A DNA stretch of 64,000 bases. It comes from Lodderomyces elongisporus (lineage: Eukaryota; Ascomycota; Pichiomycetes; Serinales; Debaryomycetaceae). The notes beneath the pieces were generated by a model. It saw nothing but the letters and a program-made list of their open reading frames with translations. It had not been told where the DNA came from and ran no database searches. Positions 51,701 to 64,000 of the stretch are shown here, one piece after another (positions within the stretch are counted from its first letter, which is position 1; every line of letters starts with the position of its first letter). A program made the position numbers and the translations under genes. Location of the stretch: contig NC_083676.1 in NCBI RefSeq assembly GCF_030384665.1, positions 1,984,001-2,048,000 on the forward strand. Direction: 5' to 3'.

Positions 51701-54232
51701 TCCCTCTTGTACGAGCTAGGTGACAAAAATTTGCGTGAAACACTTGTCAAATCATTGTTTAAATCGTTTACTCAAACAGATACAAACACCTATACAGCTG
51801 GTAGTGTTGAACAAAATACTACGCTTTTTGAACCAGAAACTTTGAAATCCAATGACGGATCCATTTCCACGTACAAGGACGTTCTTAATCTAGCACAAGA
51901 GGCAGGAGACCCGAGTCTAGTGTACAAATTCATGTCGATAGCCAAATCATCTGCCTTGTGGTCGTCAAGAAGAGGAATTGCTTATGGTTTAGGATCGATA
52001 CTTGCGCAAACGTCGATGGATGATTTGTTACTAAAAGATAAAAATTTGGCCAAAAGGCTAATCCCGCGTTTATACAGGTATAGATTCGATCCATACCCAC
52101 AAGTCTCACTGTCGATGGAGACTTTATGGACTACTTTGGTTAAAAATTCACTGCAAGTTGTTAAGGACTATTCTTTGATTATTTTGGATGATTTATTGAA
52201 AGGAATGGGAAATAAAGAATGGCGTATTCGTCAAGCTAGTGCCACTGCGTTAAATGATCTTTTCCATGTGATTGATTTCAATCTGTATGTGGACCGTCTC
52301 AAATCGATTTGGAATATGACTTTCCGTGTTATGGATGATATCAAGGATAGCGTTCGTAAGGAAGGAGAAAAGTTGGCCAAGACACTCGTTGCTACATTGA
52401 CCAGAGAACTTGGCAAGAAGAAGAAGAAGTCAAATAGTGATGACGAGAACGGCAACTTGTTGGGCGAATTGATTGAATTTCTTTTGGGAAACAAAGGTTT
52501 GGGATCAGAGTCTGCTGAGATCAAGGAGTTTTCCATTAGTACACTTTTGAAATTGTGTAAATCCAAGAGCAAGATGTTGAAACCATATGTAGGTGAGTTG
52601 GTTGAGAACTTTATCCTTCAATTCTCAACGATGGAGCCCGAGGTTGTTAATTATCTTGCTTTGAATGCTGGAAAATACAACATTGACAATAATGAGCTTG
52701 ATTCCAAAAGATTGAAAAGTGTTGGTAACTCGCTGTTGATGGATTCGATAGATTTCTTGCTACTGCAATTGGACGAGTCGCATATTGAGCAATTTATGAG
52801 CAAACTTTCCCATGCCGTCAAGCGAAGCGTTGGCTTGCCCTCAAAAGTGAGTGGCTCAAAGGTGTTGATAACTTTAGTGACAAATCATAGGGAGTTGATA
52901 CAGCAGCGTCTGCAGGGACAATTTTTACTAAACTTGGCAGTGAGTCAATTTTCAGATCGAAATGAAACAGTTGCAAGTTGTTATGCTGCTGCTGCTGGCT
53001 ACATCTGCAGGGTTTGCACAACTGATACCATTGTTAATTATTCGCAGAAACTTTGTTCCATGTACTTTGACCCCAAAGATTGGTCAAAAGCACGCTACTT
53101 GTCCTCCGTTGCTAGTGAATGTTTTTCTCGATATGGCGGTGACAAATTCGACGTGTTGGCATCTGCATTTCTACCATTTGCTTATGTGGGCAGGTTTGAT
53201 GGAAATGAACGTGTGCATACAAATTTTGATAAAGTGTGGACAGAACATGCTAGTGGAAGCTCTGCAGTGAAATTGTATGCAACAGATATCTTGGAATTTT
53301 TCACAACTTATTTGCAATCAAACGAATTTGCTGTTCGTGTCACGCTTGCCAAAGCCTTGTCTAATTTGTGTGCAGTTTATACAACCTTTGATCTGTTTTC
53401 GTCACAAACAGTGACAAAAGTTTTAAACTCTTTAGTAGAGGCAAACAGAGGCAAGTCATGGGACGGAAAGGAATATGTGTTTCAAGCGTTGGTTGATTTT
53501 TCTATCTTGTCCAAGTCTTTTTGGTTATTGCACGATCTGGATTTGAAAAATGGAATTGAGAAAACCGTGAGCACAGAAATTAAGCGGAAGAATAAGGTAT
53601 ACCTGCGATTGGCGCTTCGTGCCGCATCCAAATTTGTCCAAAACACTCCGGTTTCCACAGTTAATGATGTCTTTTTTGATATAATGAGAGAGTTTTTGCA
53701 GCGCGAATATAAAGTTAGAAATGGTAATGGCGGTGGTGCAAGTGATGGTGATAGTGATAGTGATGTTGAGATGGCTGATGCTAATGGCGAAAAAGGACCA
53801 GGGGCAATTGCGCAAGAAGAAAGAAGGTTGGAACTTTTGGATATTCTTGGTGATTCGTTCTCTCCCGGTTCAACTTTAAAAGTACAATTGGATTTACTCT
53901 GGTGGGCTATTAAAAAATCGCTCAACCCGGGGCTTTTCCCTACATGGAGGACAAAAGTGAGAGTCTGTAAACTATTGAGAGGTGTATTGCAAGATTTACC
54001 AAAAGAAGTGGATACCGAAACGTCGTTGGGTGAAACGTGGATCATTATTTGTGACCAGTGTTTGCATGTTTCAGAACTCGAATCAGTCAAGATTGAAATG
54101 ATTCGACTCTCAAAGAGCATTATCAAGTTTGTAGAGTCGGAAGCCATCAAGAATTTGATTGTTTCCAAGTTGTCAGAGTTTAGAGCAAAAGAGACCTCGA
54201 GTGTTGTCAAAGTAGAGGTAGAAAAGGAATAA
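48746..54232 (+). CDS. ECM29: Proteasome adaptor Ecm29
   Basis: The product is 1828 aa, close to the 1868-aa yeast protein. Ecm29 is a long HEAT-repeat protein that clamps the 19S regulator to the 20S core and monitors proteasome assembly. Recognition rests on the N-terminal block (LLNRVELKFALAEDDQQLEK, then LYLAPTLLKLSSPHAEVRK), the repeated amphipathic helices over the whole length, and the conserved central/C-terminal motifs such as ARGLVLQNC-like RRAGCIWLLLFVQNCGH and WSSRRGIAYGLGSIL, then PRLYRYRFDPYPQV. An alternating CTG-CAA tract at 49544-49579 reads LQLQLQ in the standard code but SQSQSQ under CUG=Ser. An acidic DGDSDSDVEMAD stretch lies near 1670. It is convergent with UBI4 (114 bp between stops). 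Confidence 0.95.
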   Translation: MAEQELALLNRVELKFALAEDDQQLEKTLGLYLAPTLLKLSSPHAEVRKLVLKIIQHVMPRITSKTIQLPVRSLIEQVYTPNVQAGLDTTSVRLYSALFLARGVDRLSFEEKKSLVPLVVQGMSNLPYSIAARMFSVLCKLLVGWKAPVWDSLEYHAFRQSFGFTSNPTNEKYLAFKISQFLRLKPTAIGVDSTSGLTEQEVKFFTTDAGMVYYDNRDLLDVKVNLLEFLKSAFSLDQCILPYLIAAADPALNINDVYSKTLKQQQLQLQLQLQLQLQSLSNIALVQILDSRNLMDYLIDMFFVETEKSTTSVNLKTNILHLLVKTDRFFVHPGLPRVALNALNSEQRKIRYSILDIVYLYANTHKGSSQSNAFANEVAQTLKTQLSDKSQITNDSLANLERQKKYETLGSLLLASPSLFLSQWEYISFLFDALSIEPPETRVVIQGVLSGLAVYFGQLSEGNKNELRLLAWHELSQVNTRKTSHVIIKYVNAAFPFEDAFARFICLLGTNNEFGAETNEESKRGLHPYYFNLHTSDYANNRRVQFPDFSTFVNLFVEEFSKAQSLPDLSIYSVVPKIIEFAKQLLVMEATRDSKTVIYVDEEWSLRVEKSIESDLEVRKLLKIRLGLLVENMSILLRCCIDVLTESLKEGAIFRQTLAQETSFHTVQLLTFASFESVQTLIPLLPSLMHETLDKRLEPKTLLRVSKIISIIVSSYSAIDQPELETIVQQMSACKYSETSMLMRCYLYARIFSKGVQLQNLNFLDKFLDKLLVDLENSLASRQSRDTVIEGIYEMAIYGLLRQILLTKPTFADTIRLGVKESLKKFDEKAVLLLGALAMSNSDTNRPSSDSAEGLLTQDEQAIYNYHNSKDIEVIFASGEALTLAAAGFKSKQILLQRDTIGSIELDSLTSETTRLPILLDTVFDACKNTKPLLRRAGCIWLLLFVQNCGHLNIIKDKSIEIQAVFMKFLADRDELIQDAASRGLSLLYELGDKNLRETLVKSLFKSFTQTDTNTYTAGSVEQNTTLFEPETLKSNDGSISTYKDVLNLAQEAGDPSLVYKFMSIAKSSALWSSRRGIAYGLGSILAQTSMDDLLLKDKNLAKRLIPRLYRYRFDPYPQVSLSMETLWTTLVKNSLQVVKDYSLIILDDLLKGMGNKEWRIRQASATALNDLFHVIDFNLYVDRLKSIWNMTFRVMDDIKDSVRKEGEKLAKTLVATLTRELGKKKKKSNSDDENGNLLGELIEFLLGNKGLGSESAEIKEFSISTLLKLCKSKSKMLKPYVGELVENFILQFSTMEPEVVNYLALNAGKYNIDNNELDSKRLKSVGNSLLMDSIDFLLLQLDESHIEQFMSKLSHAVKRSVGLPSKVSGSKVLITLVTNHRELIQQRLQGQFLLNLAVSQFSDRNETVASCYAAAAGYICRVCTTDTIVNYSQKLCSMYFDPKDWSKARYLSSVASECFSRYGGDKFDVLASAFLPFAYVGRFDGNERVHTNFDKVWTEHASGSSAVKLYATDILEFFTTYLQSNEFAVRVTLAKALSNLCAVYTTFDLFSSQTVTKVLNSLVEANRGKSWDGKEYVFQALVDFSILSKSFWLLHDLDLKNGIEKTVSTEIKRKNKVYLRLALRAASKFVQNTPVSTVNDVFFDIMREFLQREYKVRNGNGGGASDGDSDSDVEMADANGEKGPGAIAQEERRLELLDILGDSFSPGSTLKVQLDLLWWAIKKSLNPGLFPTWRTKVRVCKLLRGVLQDLPKEVDTETSLGETWIIICDQCLHVSELESVKIEMIRLSKSIIKFVESEAIKNLIVSKLSEFRAKETSSVVKVEVEKE

Positions 54233-54346
54233 AGAAATAAAGTTTTTATATATTTTTTTTTCTTTGTTTTCAAAATGTGTTTAGTTCATTGCACAATTAT
54301 TCAATTATTAGATACATACATACAAGTATATATAATATTACTTTTA

Positions 54347-58298
<3,952 letters not shown>

Positions 58299-60383
58299 AT
58301 GCAAGCAAGTACAATCAGCCCACATTTGGCAGAACTGGAGCAGTTTAATACAGTTAATGTTCCAGAAAGTAGTGCCAACATCAACATTCCATCACAAAAT
58401 AGTCACCACCAACAGCAGCAACAGCAACAACAGCAACAACAGCAACAACAGCAACAACAGCAACAACAGCAACAACAGCAACAACAGCTACAACAGCTAC
58501 AACATCACAATCATCATCAGCAAACTTCTCTGCATCCACAGCATACTCATAATGGTGCTCTAGGTTACAGCAGTCTGCCGTCAGAAGGTCCAAAACCTTC
58601 TTTCAATTACGACCTCGAGATATTCAATTTATGCAAACAATATCTAAATAACAAGAACCATCATGGTCTAGCCTTGATTGCTAGACAGAAAGGTATCCCA
58701 CCATTTCTACGCTTCAAAGCATGGCCAGTATTACTCAAATACCATCCATTTGTCCTTGACCCATTTATTCAACCAGATAACGAAGTCATAAATGAAGGTA
58801 ACGAACTGGACTCCTCGTCGTCGACTTCTTCTTCTTCTTCTTCATCTTCTTACTCATCTTTTTCGAAAGATAGTGGTTCAAGGAATAGCTCCTCAAACGG
58901 TACACAGCGTCTGCACGAACAAGCCAGTTATAATGCGCGATCCGATACTGAAAATAGGATCAAGAAGGACATTTCAAGGTATGTGCAAAGAATATTTGGC
59001 TCGCTGTCGACTGAATTGCCATCTTTAGACCGGGAAATTCTCGATGTTATTGAAAATGCAGTAAAGAAGTTTACATTAAAGTGGGGCAAAATTATCAAAT
59101 ACGACCTTTCTTTGCTATGGATGGCGCTTAACTTGGCAGAGTGGATCCCACCGCTTCCAAAGACGCCATGGGTATTGGTGGGAAGAGACCAAAACTCCCA
59201 CCCAAAACTTACACATAATGTTTTGGACGACTACACGCATTACATAGACAATATCCCAGGTTTGGGAAACTACCTTGAGGAATTGATTTACAACGACGAG
59301 CACATTTCGTCATTGGCTTTCCACGAGGTTTATGAAAGACTTGTTTTGGTGTTGCTCCATTGTCCTGAACCTGATTCGAGGAAACAAACCAGTCAAAATG
59401 GTTCAACGGGAGGTAAAGGAGACGTGGCTAGCAATGATCACCACAACCATCATAACCACCATCATTATCATCATCATCATCAACAAGATCAACTCAACAA
59501 GACGAGACTCCCAGTGACTGGTGGCACCATTGAAGAAAGAGTGTCATTCTTCATCTTTTGTTTGCGAAAGTTGCTTCCTGAACTTTCTCAGTATTTCCAT
59601 GAAGAGCAAATTTTGAGCAAATTTGGATGTCTGGATGATGAGTGGTTGATATGGTGGCTCAAATTCTGTGGCACTAAGGCGTGGTCTAAATTTGATAGAG
59701 GCCGGATCTGGGATTTCATGTTAGGGTGGAGATTAAAAAATCCGAAAAAGAATTTCAACTACTATTATGAAAAGCTCAATTACGTCAATAGAGACACGTT
59801 GGAGAAACTTGGACCAGACATTTTCTGGACACTCAACTCTGAGAAAACTGAGAGACCCAAGATGAATCCAAGAAATAATTCCTTTAGGGATTTGGTGCAT
59901 GAGTTGAACTGCAATTTCCATATATCAAGAGCCGATTTCAATCAGCAACTACAATCAGACAGCTCTAAATCAAAGATTGTTAGTCCCGCCTCTGATGCCC
60001 CTGCCTTAACTATCCCATTCTCCACCATTGATCCGCATGTTGCACTCATTTTCATCTCGATTTCGTTGCTAAAGTCCAAAGAGAACACATTAGTAGAGTT
60101 GGACCAGCATGAAATACGACAGTTCCTATCACGACTTCCATCAAAGTCGTACGAATACAACCACAAACAGAGGAAACGTTTGAACAATAATGGAAATGAC
60201 CCAAGCTCAGTGCGTAGTAGTAAGCCATCGCTGCCGTCGGAAGAGAAAACCCTTAACACGATTATAATCTCGAATGATGCACAGGACAACAAGCATAAGA
60301 TCAATTTCATCGATAGTATCATTAATGAAGCGGGCGAAGAGTGGCGCAAATGGCTATGGACCGAATTTGTTGATGATGGGTAA
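58299..60383 (+). CDS. OCA5: TBC-domain protein Oca5
   Basis: The product is 694 aa, similar to the 679-aa yeast Oca5 (oxidant-induced cell-cycle arrest protein 5). The family has a divergent Rab-GAP TBC domain and is reported to link to the Oca phosphatase group. A long Gln run (about 37-70) precedes a TBC start at IARQKGIPPFLRFKAWPVLL (about 127), then SRYVQRIFG and LLWMALNLAEWIPPLP. After a His/Asn-rich insert (about 375-400) come FCLRKLLPELSQYFHEEQIL and WWLKFCGTKAWSKFDRGRIW. The catalytic Arg/Gln fingers of active TBC GAPs are not evident, so GAP activity is uncertain. A Ser run (about 170-185) lies inside the domain. The assignment rests on the overall TBC variant pattern and length. 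Confidence 0.85.
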   Translation: MQASTISPHLAELEQFNTVNVPESSANINIPSQNSHHQQQQQQQQQQQQQQQQQQQQQQQQQQLQQLQHHNHHQQTSLHPQHTHNGALGYSSLPSEGPKPSFNYDLEIFNLCKQYLNNKNHHGLALIARQKGIPPFLRFKAWPVLLKYHPFVLDPFIQPDNEVINEGNELDSSSSTSSSSSSSSYSSFSKDSGSRNSSSNGTQRLHEQASYNARSDTENRIKKDISRYVQRIFGSLSTELPSLDREILDVIENAVKKFTLKWGKIIKYDLSLLWMALNLAEWIPPLPKTPWVLVGRDQNSHPKLTHNVLDDYTHYIDNIPGLGNYLEELIYNDEHISSLAFHEVYERLVLVLLHCPEPDSRKQTSQNGSTGGKGDVASNDHHNHHNHHHYHHHHQQDQLNKTRLPVTGGTIEERVSFFIFCLRKLLPELSQYFHEEQILSKFGCLDDEWLIWWLKFCGTKAWSKFDRGRIWDFMLGWRLKNPKKNFNYYYEKLNYVNRDTLEKLGPDIFWTLNSEKTERPKMNPRNNSFRDLVHELNCNFHISRADFNQQLQSDSSKSKIVSPASDAPALTIPFSTIDPHVALIFISISLLKSKENTLVELDQHEIRQFLSRLPSKSYEYNHKQRKRLNNNGNDPSSVRSSKPSLPSEEKTLNTIIISNDAQDNKHKINFIDSIINEAGEEWRKWLWTEFVDDG

Positions 60384-60864
60384 GCGAGAGTTAGTCTACG
60401 AATATGTATATATGTATTTGTACATGTATGTGTACATGTATGTGTACATGTATGTGTACATGTATGTATACATGTATGTGTACATGTATGTATACATGTA
60501 TGTGTACATGTATGTATACATGTATGTGTGTTAGTGTGTATGGGTGGGTGTGTGTGTGCATGTATGTATGTCTATATGTATATTGTATGGAATATTTTGT
60601 TTAAAAATTTATTAAAGCGAAGGAAAAAAAAAAAAACCAGAAAATGTAGATAATGCTTTGAGCCGCACGCCGTACCGTTTTGTATCTTTTCCTTTTTTTC
60701 TCCCTTCAGTAGTTTCCAAATTACAAGTGTGATGAGGTCTACATTTGTGATAAGCCTAACAACAATTCCATCCTTTATTGCATTTACAACTCAGTAAATA
60801 ACAAATCAGATCAAACAAAAAAGAATAGTTAGAAAGAATAGAATAATAAAAGAATAGCAAAAGG
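60384..60864. other. Spacer OCA5/NOP13
   Basis: This is 481 bp, with a 12-bp minisatellite right after the OCA5 stop and then the NOP13 promoter. No gene is seen. Confidence 0.6.
60421..60529 (+). repeat. 12-bp minisatellite TACATGTATGTG
   Basis: About nine units alternate between TACATGTATGTG and TACATGTATGTA, about 40 bp past the OCA5 stop. Each unit contains the palindrome TACATGTA, so the array could form hairpins. Confidence 0.95.
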
Positions 60865-61935
60865 ATGGAGCAGGAAAATACGAGACCAGAGCGTAATAAG
60901 CGTAATGCAGATGATATTGAGGAGCTTGAAATAGACTTGAAAGCCTCAGTGCCGCTTTCGAAGAAACAAAAGCGGTTGGTGAAAAAGGGTAAGCTCGAGA
61001 TCAAAGAGCCAGTTTCAGATGACGAAGCATCTAAGCAGAACGAGAGACAGGAGAAGTCACAATACGGTGTTTGGATTGGGAATTTGTCTTTTGATACTAC
61101 GAAAGAAGACTTGGTGCGGTTCTTGACTGCGAAAAGTTCGGTTAACGAAGAGGACATCACTCGAGTGAATTTGCCCAAAAAGGGAAACCAGATCAAAGGT
61201 TTTTCTTATGTTGATGTAAAGAATGAAGAGCAAGTCACCTCTCTTGTTGAACTAAGCGAATCTTTTCTTAACGGACGTAAATTGCTTATCAAGAATGCCA
61301 AATCGTTTGAAGGCAGACCAGAAAAGACAGAAAGTAAATTACCACCAAGTAGGATTCTTTTCGTTGGGAATCTTGGGTTTGACACTACCGAAGATAATCT
61401 TGAAGAGCACTTTAGACACTGTGGGGATATTGCCAGAATCAGAATGGCGACTTTCCAAGATACTGGAAAATGTAAAGGGTTTGCATTTATTGATTTCAAA
61501 AAGGAGGAAGGTGCTGTTGCCGCAATGAACTCGAAATTGACCAAGATGATGTTGAATAGAAAGCTTAGATTGGAGTATGGTGAGGATAGATCGAAAAAGA
61601 GACCAAAGAGTCATACAAACGGAAGACCTTCAGAGTTTACCGGTGGAGAAGGAGAGGAAGCGGCAAGAGGTGACCTCCTGGCGCCACGGATTAGCAAACC
61701 TCAGTATAGAGAGAGGGGTCAAGACAGAGGTCAAGACAGGGGTCAAGACAGGGGCCAAGACAGAAGTTACGAAAACCAACATGAGAGATCTTACGACAGA
61801 CGCCAAGAAAGACCACGCGATAAACCACAGGATAGACAGAATAAACGTCAAAAGTCTTCAATTGCATTGGCAACTGCTCAAAGAGCAAGTGCAGCTATTG
61901 TGCCGTCTTCTGGTAAGAAAATTACATTCGATTAA
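60865..61935 (+). CDS. NOP13: Nucleolar RNA-binding protein Nop13
   Basis: The product is 356 aa, with two RRMs and a nucleolar location by homology; it is associated with pre-ribosomes. After a KKQKRLVKKGK basic stretch (about 33-43), RRM1 (about 67-150) has YGVWIGNLSFDTTKEDL and NGRKLLIKNAKSFEGRP, and RRM2 (about 164-240) has SRILFVGNLGFDTTEDNL and RMATFQDTGKCKGFAFIDF. These segments are almost identical to yeast Nop13. The C-terminus has five RGQD repeats (about 283-300) from a 12-bp unit, then an Arg/Asp/Gln-rich tail. It is convergent with EIS1. Confidence 0.95.
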   Translation: MEQENTRPERNKRNADDIEELEIDLKASVPLSKKQKRLVKKGKLEIKEPVSDDEASKQNERQEKSQYGVWIGNLSFDTTKEDLVRFLTAKSSVNEEDITRVNLPKKGNQIKGFSYVDVKNEEQVTSLVELSESFLNGRKLLIKNAKSFEGRPEKTESKLPPSRILFVGNLGFDTTEDNLEEHFRHCGDIARIRMATFQDTGKCKGFAFIDFKKEEGAVAAMNSKLTKMMLNRKLRLEYGEDRSKKRPKSHTNGRPSEFTGGEGEEAARGDLLAPRISKPQYRERGQDRGQDRGQDRGQDRSYENQHERSYDRRQERPRDKPQDRQNKRQKSSIALATAQRASAAIVPSSGKKITFD

Positions 61936-62156
61936 ACTGAAAGTTTGATTTGAAAAAATACTGGTAATAATACTATTAATATAGATATAAAGATTTAAAT
62001 ATATATAAAAAAAAATGACAAAGGTTATAAAAAAGAACATCCTAGAAATTGAATATTTTATTTTATTTTTGACGCAATGTCTCTCTCTTAAACGGGAGAG
62101 TTTAAAGGGAAGAAAGAAAGATAAAAAAATCCAAAATTCAAAATTCAAAGTCAAAA
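61936..62156. other. Convergent spacer NOP13/EIS1
   Basis: This is 221 bp of AT-rich 3' sequence for both genes, with AATTCAAA repeats before the EIS1 stop. Nothing else is seen. Confidence 0.5.
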
Positions 62157-64000
62157 TTAAGACAACTTTTCAACGAGGTTCACTTGCTTCTCCAATTGCT
62201 TGTGTCTTCTGTACTCCTCTTCACTCACTTCCAAATAGTCTGGATTGTTCTTGTGTGCTTCATACTCGGCTTCTGTAACAACCTCGTAAACAGATTGGAC
62301 TTCGTAGGAAGAGTCATCACGGATAGATGGCGCTTTTTGTGCCTCCTTGCTTTGTGGTGGTTGTTGGGAACTGCTTTCAACATCTCTGGCGTTGACACCT
62401 CCTACAGTCTGGTCACCTTTTGGAACAATAGCAGCAGTAGCTGGAGTTTTCTCAGCATTCTTAGAAGCTGCGGAAGAAGAGACTATTCCTGCATTCTTAT
62501 TCTTTTCGGTTTGTTCAGCTTTTCCAGCTTTTCCGGCTTTTCCGGCTTTTTCAACATCCTTGTTGGTGGATGAAGAAGAGCTGTCCTTTGATGAACGTCT
62601 ACGTCCCCAATTCTTGAATCTATCGGTCAAACTATTGGACTTGTGAGGCTCTGATTGCTGTTGGGCAGAGTTACTACCACTGGCTGCACTGGCTGCACCA
62701 GCTCCAATTGCACCTCCTGTGAGAGCGCCAATAGCGGTCTTGGCACCACTACCGCTTTTACCGCTGTTTTTGTCATTGACGTTTTCTGATTCCTCATAGG
62801 TTGGAATAGATGCTTTTGGGTCAGCGTAGTTGGAATTGATAGCCTTGGAATTGTAGTTGTCGGCAATGTCTTTTGATACTGGAGCTTCCAAAGCAGCAAC
62901 GTTGGTGGTGGTAGTGGTGGTCGTGTTGTTGCTCTTATTGTTACCCTGCTTAAATTCTGGAATGGAAGCTTTTGGGTCAGAATAGTTGGATTCTTGCGCT
63001 TTAGGGTTGTACTCGTTGGTAATATCCTTAGATACCGGAGCTTCTAATGCTGCAACATTACCTCCAGTAGTAGTGGTGTTGGTGTTGTTGGTGTTGTTGC
63101 TTTTATCTTTTTGCTGTGGAAACTCTGGGATTGAAGCTTTTGGGTCAGCATAGTTTGACTTGATCTCTTTTTGGTTGTAGTCCTTAGCTGTTTCCGAGTG
63201 AGCAGTAGGAATTTGAGGAACAGATGCCAGGTTGAAACCAGATGATGCATTGGCTACATTGGCATTGCCACTACCACCAGCTCCCACTGCACCGGCTCCA
63301 ATAGCACCTGCACCTACAGCTCCAGCTCCCACAATGCTTGCTCCAACTGGAGCTTCAGCGCTCTTGGAAACTTTCGGGGTCGATTTAGTTTCAGCTTGCT
63401 TGGTGTTTAACTTCTCAATCGCCTTTTTCCTCTCGTCAATCAATGTATCGAGTTCTGAAGATTTAGGGTCTTCTCCAGTGTATGTGGCTCTCTCTTCTCT
63501 CAAGTCCTTGATTTTCTGCAAATTGGTAATCTCATCTCTCAATCTATTCTTTTGTGCAGCTTGGTAGTTTGTCTCCTCACCTTCGTATGATCCTTTTTGG
63601 AAAAGTGCATCATGTTGGTTACGTTCTTTCTCAAGGTCTTTTTGAGTTGCTTCTTTTTCTTTGATAGCTGCAGTCACTGACGCGCTTTTCTTTTCCTTCT
63701 CTTTCAACTCTTTGGCCTTGAGCTCTTCTTGTCTCTTGCGTTCCTCTTCTTCAGCTCTCAACTTGGCTTGTCTTTCTTCTTCCTCGGCTTGTCTCTTTTC
63801 CTCTTCTGCCTTCAATTTAGCTTGTCTCTCCTCTTCTTCTTTTGCAAGTCTCTCTTCTTCTTCTTTTTGTCTTTGTCTCTCCAATTCCTCTTGGTGCTTT
63901 CTTGTCTCGTACTCCTGGGTAGCTTGTACTCTTTGACGCTCGTGCTCTCTTGCAGCCTCCTCAGCCAACTTATCCTTGTCTGCTTGCCAAGTTGTCATCT
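62157..64000 (-). CDS. EIS1: Eisosome protein Eis1, 3' part (5' end beyond window)
   Basis: At least 613 residues of the C-terminal part are visible. Eis1 belongs to the eisosome, the plasma-membrane furrow complex with Pil1 and Lsp1. An ATG at 63998 is in frame, but the sequence begins inside a long Glu/Lys/Arg coiled coil (EEERQAKLKAEEEKRQ...), so the gene very probably extends past the edge; the yeast protein is 843 aa. After the coiled coil come NRLRDEITNLQKIKDLREER and TYTGEDPKSSELDTLIDERK, a Gly/Ala/Val run, three copies of a DPKASIP-containing module, a Ser/Lys-rich segment and a conserved C-terminus (YEVVTEAEYEAHKNNPDYLE). The family is clear from that tail and the TGEDPKS block. Confidence 0.85.
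   Translation of the reverse strand, partial: MTTWQADKDKLAEEAAREHERQRVQATQEYETRKHQEELERQRQKEEEERLAKEEEERQAKLKAEEEKRQAEEEERQAKLRAEEEERKRQEELKAKELKEKEKKSASVTAAIKEKEATQKDLEKERNQHDALFQKGSYEGEETNYQAAQKNRLRDEITNLQKIKDLREERATYTGEDPKSSELDTLIDERKKAIEKLNTKQAETKSTPKVSKSAEAPVGASIVGAGAVGAGAIGAGAVGAGGSGNANVANASSGFNLASVPQIPTAHSETAKDYNQKEIKSNYADPKASIPEFPQQKDKSNNTNNTNTTTTGGNVAALEAPVSKDITNEYNPKAQESNYSDPKASIPEFKQGNNKSNNTTTTTTTNVAALEAPVSKDIADNYNSKAINSNYADPKASIPTYEESENVNDKNSGKSGSGAKTAIGALTGGAIGAGAASAASGSNSAQQQSEPHKSNSLTDRFKNWGRRRSSKDSSSSSTNKDVEKAGKAGKAGKAEQTEKNKNAGIVSSSAASKNAEKTPATAAIVPKGDQTVGGVNARDVESSSQQPPQSKEAQKAPSIRDDSSYEVQSVYEVVTEAEYEAHKNNPDYLEVSEEEYRRHKQLEKQVNLVEKLS

Overview
The window is nuclear DNA from a budding yeast of the CUG-Ser clade, most likely Lodderomyces or a close Candida relative. 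The evidence is compact, mostly intronless genes with S. cerevisiae orthologues; AT-rich spacers full of A/T and CT tracts; long Gln/Asn runs; TACTAAC-type introns; and a histone H3 carrying Val31/Ser32/Ser80, a variant known from this clade. The species is inferred, not proven. CTG codons should be read as Ser here, so protein descriptions based on the standard code need that correction.

I support 25 protein genes. Left to right they are: POS5 (mitochondrial NAD(H) kinase), SSN6 (corepressor), an unnamed membrane RINGv-like protein, YSA1, SUS1, the complex I PSST subunit, a variant histone H3, an NGR1-type RNA-binding protein, NUD1, HRI1, ERV14 (spliced), an AME1-like kinetochore gene (spliced), RPS12, a GPI-type phospholipase B, MRS6, MET8, PRO2, DRS2, GCD2, ECM29, UBI4 (four ubiquitin units), OCA5, NOP13, and the 3' part of EIS1, which runs off the right edge. 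The window is an ordinary housekeeping chromosome arm. There are no operons, and neighbours are mostly unrelated, although two spindle/kinetochore genes (NUD1, AME1-like) and two secretory-pathway genes (ERV14, DRS2) occur.

Two first exons are too short to appear as open frames, and I placed them from GTATGT-type donors, TACTAAC branch points and protein homology: ERV14 (27031-27047) and the AME1-like gene (29825-29877). Spacers hold Cbf1-type CACGTG sites (RPS12, MET8, upstream of H3), an MCB box upstream of NUD1, STRE motifs upstream of UBI4, G-rich islands and several simple repeats. I saw no convincing tRNA, snRNA, rRNA, transposon, LTR, CRISPR or viral remnant. Reading by eye cannot exclude a small snoRNA or an unannotated ncRNA in the larger spacers (30602-32135, 37305-39420, 55265-58298).

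The points most worth a second look are the unpaired CUG-clade H3 variant, the two hidden exons, the AT-hook motifs in the AME1-like protein, a RINGv domain split by about 170 residues, an SQ cluster in ECM29 that exists only under CUG=Ser, and a promoter-like island between two convergent genes.
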